From positions 1 to 9,440 of the forward strand of contig WFQV01000228.1 in assembly GCA_015486905.1 (NCBI GenBank): a stretch of 9,440 nt of DNA, read 5' to 3'. The notes under the pieces were generated by a model, which worked only from the letters and a program-made list of their open reading frames with translations, did no database searches and had not been told where the DNA came from. A program made the position numbers and the translations under genes. This stretch comes from Melioribacteraceae bacterium. GTDB taxonomy: Bacteria > Bacteroidota > Ignavibacteria > Ignavibacteriales > Melioribacteraceae. Positions 7,643 to 9,440 of the stretch are shown here, piece by piece; the stretch's first letter is position 1, and the number at the start of each line of letters is the position of its first letter.

Positions 7643-8411
7643 AATAAACTTGAATGTAATTTGTTTTAATCAAAGCTTCGCTTTCGTTGTAAACGGAAAA
7701 TTTGTATTCGCCGGGTTCTTTAAAAGTGTATTTAAAAAATGCGTCCGGCCAGTCGGGTTGAATACGGTAATATTTTGTCTCAACGAATTCGTCGTATTTG
7801 AATGCTCTCTTGTCTTTCTTCCAAACGTCAACTATTAGCACCGAGGTTTTTAATGGTGCGCCATTGTTTAAATAGACGTAAATCAAACCGTTGTTCTTTT
7901 TGAGATAAGCTTTGTTTGTAATTCTTATCGGTTTCCCGCCCAGCACTATTTCACAAAAAAGAAACTCACAGTTGTAATAGTAGCTTGAAGTTACATTACT
8001 TCGGTTGGGCAAGGAGCTGCCTACAAGCTCTACCAGTAGAGTATCTTGCACTATCTTCTTTTGCTTGGAGCTTAGAAAGTAAATTAAATATTTCCCCGGT
8101 TCTGTAAATTTGTAATTGTATGCAATCCAAGTTTTGCTTTCCTGAAGGCGAATAACTTTGCTGTCGAACGGTTCGAAGGAGTTGTCCATTTTTTTGTCGA
8201 TGAACAAATACATTAATTGGTTGTTGATTTTTTTGCCATCATTATTGAATATAATGTAGAGGTATTCTCCGGAAGGCTTTATTTTTAAAATTTTTGTTGA
8301 GTTTATCGGGTCACCATCTTCTGTATGCCCCGTGCAGAAATAAATACTTTGCGAAAAAGCGGAAGCAGCCGTAGTGATTAAAATGAGTAATGCTAATCTA
8401 AGAGTCCTCAA
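7641..8411 (-). CDS. Secreted protein with two tandem beta-rich repeats
   Basis: I do not recognise a family. The 256-residue protein starts with a Sec-type signal peptide (MRTLR, hydrophobic core to about 18, cleavage probably near ASAFS-Q). The rest looks like two copies of one ~105-residue beta-rich module at about residues 23-129 and 147-256. Both share a G-x-P-I turn, a Y-(I/V)-x-(F/L)-NN strand (53-57 and 178-183), a strand ending in KK (73-74, 198-199), an F-(T/K)-EPG-(K/E)-Y motif (102-108 and 230-236) and a final beta strand. The pattern suggests a two-domain beta sandwich of the Ig-like/FN3 kind, inferred from the pattern alone. The start is TTG at 8411: an in-frame stop lies nine codons upstream, there is no ATG before residue 67, and only this start gives a signal peptide. 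A weak GGGGA lies about 7 nt upstream. It is the first gene of the unit, 9 nt before rfbA, so it may work at the cell surface. Confidence 0.82.
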   Translation of the reverse strand: MRTLRLALLILITTAASAFSQSIYFCTGHTEDGDPINSTKILKIKPSGEYLYIIFNNDGKKINNQLMYLFIDKKMDNSFEPFDSKVIRLQESKTWIAYNYKFTEPGKYLIYFLSSKQKKIVQDTLLVELVGSSLPNRSNVTSSYYYNCEFLFCEIVLGGKPIRITNKAYLKKNNGLIYVYLNNGAPLKTSVLIVDVWKKDKRAFKYDEFVETKYYRIQPDWPDAFFKYTFKEPGEYKFSVYNESEALIKTNYIQVY

Positions 8412-8443
8412 AAAAAATCCCCAGAATTTTTTAAATTAACTTT

Positions 8444-8451
8444 TAAATATA
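8444..8451 (-). promoter_or_regulatory. Candidate -7/-10 promoter element
   Basis: TATATTTA on the minus strand is one base from the Bacteroidota TAnnTTTG consensus and also resembles a sigma-70 -10 box. It sits about 33 nt ahead of the TTG start of the secreted-protein gene, a sensible distance for the first gene of a unit. No strong -33/-35 box is visible at standard spacing, so the call is tentative. Confidence 0.35.
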
Positions 8452-8507
8452 CAGAAGTGAAATTTCTCTTTCGAAAAAATTTTTCATTTTTGCCAGGCTT
8501 GAGCTTT

Positions 8508-9012
8508 GACAATAGAACACGGATGACACGGATTGTTGCAGGATTTTCGCGGAGGGAATGGGACGCAGATTTGTCATGATTGATTATGATTTCCGCTGAA
8601 TTTACAATTAAAATTTAAAATAAAAAAATAATAATTTTCTGCTCGCTTTTCATTATTATTAGATAGACCCATTCATACTTCTCCCGACTTTTCATTTATA
8701 ATTCATCATTCATAATTGTCATCTAATATCCAATCATCCATTCATCCATTCATCCCTCTGCACCTTTGTGCCTTTGAACCTATAAACTTCTAAACGAAGA
8801 ATGGCTGAATTACGATTGACGAGTAATAAGTCTTAAGTGACGAGTCTTAAGTCGTAAGTTACCAGAATCCTGAATAGCCACGAATGCACGAATTTTATTC
8901 AACTAAGAACTAAGAACAATCGAATTACGATTGACGAGTACTCGATTTACCCAAAACTTCTTACGTCTTGCTTCTCGCGTCTTGCGATTGACGATTGATA
9001 GGAAGCAGATTG
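8508..9012. repeat. Long direct repeat, copy 1 (with 172-nt insertion)
   Basis: First of three head-to-tail copies of a long noncoding unit. It opens with GACAATAGAACACGG. The first 89 nt match copy 2 without mismatch, and the first 83 match copy 3. The following AT-rich middle and tail match copy 2 with scattered substitutions, including the shared words CGCTTTTCATTATTAT and CACCTTTGTGCCTTTGAACC. This copy is longer because it carries extra sequence at 8822-8993. No credible gene is present. Confidence 0.92.
8822..8993. repeat. 172-nt segment unique to repeat copy 1
   Basis: This stretch is absent from copy 2. It is bounded by the 9-nt direct repeat CGATTGACG (8813-8821 and 8985-8993), and it contains a second copy (8922-8940) of a 19-nt sequence also found at 8807-8825. 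It is full of short tandem words: GAGTCTTAAGT-like units (8821-8860), CACGAATG/CACGAATT (8879-8894) and TAAGAAC twice (about 8904-8917). Confidence 0.8.
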
Positions 9013-9357
9013 GACAATAGAACACGGATGACACGGATTGTTGCAGGATTTTCGCGGAGGGAATGGGACGCAGATTTGTCATGATTGATTATGATTTCCG
9101 CAGAATTTACAATTAAAAGTTAAAATAAAAAAATAATAATTTTCTGCTCGCTTTTCATTATTATCAGATAGCCATTCATAATTCTCCCGACTTTTCATTT
9201 TTAATTCAACATTCATAATTCAACATTCATAATTGTTATCTAATATCCATTCATCCAACCATCCAATCATGCCTTTGCACCTTTGTGCCTTTGAACCTAT
9301 AAACCTCTAAACAAAGAATTGCTGAATTACGATTGACGATTGATAGTAAGCAGATTG
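9013..9357. repeat. Long direct repeat, copy 2
   Basis: A second complete copy of the unit, 345 nt long, follows directly on copy 1. The head is identical to the other copies. The tail differs by substitutions, a 2-nt deletion after AGATAG and an added 14-nt tandem unit (9203-9230). It ends with GATTGACGATTGATAG and AGCAGATTG, the same junction seen between copies 1 and 2. Nothing coding is supported. Confidence 0.92.
9203..9230. repeat. 14-nt tandem duplication inside copy 2
   Basis: AATTCAACATTCAT occurs twice in direct succession. Copy 1 has only one related unit at the same place (AATTCATCATTCAT), so the duplication arose after the copies separated or was lost from copy 1. Confidence 0.8.
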
Positions 9358-9440
9358 GACAATAGAACACGGATGACACGGATTGTTGCAGGATTTTCGC
9401 GGAGGGAATGGGACGCAGATTTGTCATGATTGATTATGAT
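9358..9440. repeat. Long direct repeat, copy 3 (cut by window edge)
   Basis: The third copy starts 345 nt after the second. All 83 visible bases are identical to both other copies. The window ends inside the conserved head, so the array continues beyond it for an unknown length. Confidence 0.9.

Noticed and set aside
8523..8599. Short open frames within the repeat head, repeated in each copy
   Set aside because: They are under 30 codons, have no ribosome site, and the protein strings resemble nothing known; the identity of copies explains their recurrence.
8508..9440. CRISPR array or insertion sequence as an explanation of the repeats
   Set aside because: Units are hundreds of nt long and unevenly sized, with no regular spacers, no terminal inverted repeats, no transposase and no cas genes.

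Overview
The window is AT-rich and tightly packed from about 78 to 8411. It carries six genes, all apparently chromosomal housekeeping or envelope/signalling functions. A roughly 1 kb gene-free block of long and short direct repeats then runs to the right edge. Canonical AGGAG-type ribosome sites on most genes, AT-rich leaders, Sec-type secreted proteins and text-like intergenic repeats built from words such as ACACGGATT and CACGAAT suggest a free-living member of the Bacteroidota/Chlorobi/Ignavibacteria assemblage. This placement is an inference with moderate-to-low confidence; no phylogenetic marker is present. I see no phage, transposase, CRISPR, tRNA or rRNA signal.

Left part (1-2287, minus strand): two secreted or membrane-anchored SGNH/GDSL-family esterase-like proteins lie 2 nt apart and are translationally coupled. 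They end at a clear intrinsic terminator. They are not close paralogues: one is a compact 248-residue enzyme-like domain, the other a 486-residue membrane-anchored form with a large beta-rich insertion. They probably act together on acyl groups of an envelope polysaccharide or peptidoglycan, but the substrate is unknown.

Middle (2288-4857): a divergent 72-bp promoter region separates the SGNH pair from a soluble 811-residue histidine kinase with four PAS-type sensor regions and a complete HisKA-HATPase core. It has no membrane segment, no receiver domain and no response regulator beside it. It ends 62 bp from a convergent gene.

Right part (4858-8411, minus strand): this looks like one transcription unit, in transcription order: a secreted protein of unknown family built from two copies of a ~105-residue beta-rich repeat; a glucose-1-phosphate thymidylyltransferase (RfbA/RmlA), which makes dTDP-glucose for surface sugars; and a 611-residue, almost entirely coiled-coil protein with no ATPase motif. 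The first two are 9 nt apart, and the RfbA ribosome site overlaps the preceding stop codon.

Repeat block (8412-9440): after the promoter of the secreted-protein gene come three head-to-tail copies of a long unit starting at 8508, 9013 and 9358. The first 83 nt are identical in all three copies, while the tails differ by substitutions, a 172-nt insertion and small tandem expansions. No gene is credible here. The features most worth a second look are this repeat block, the duplicated-domain secreted protein tied to RfbA, and the proline-free coiled-coil rod.
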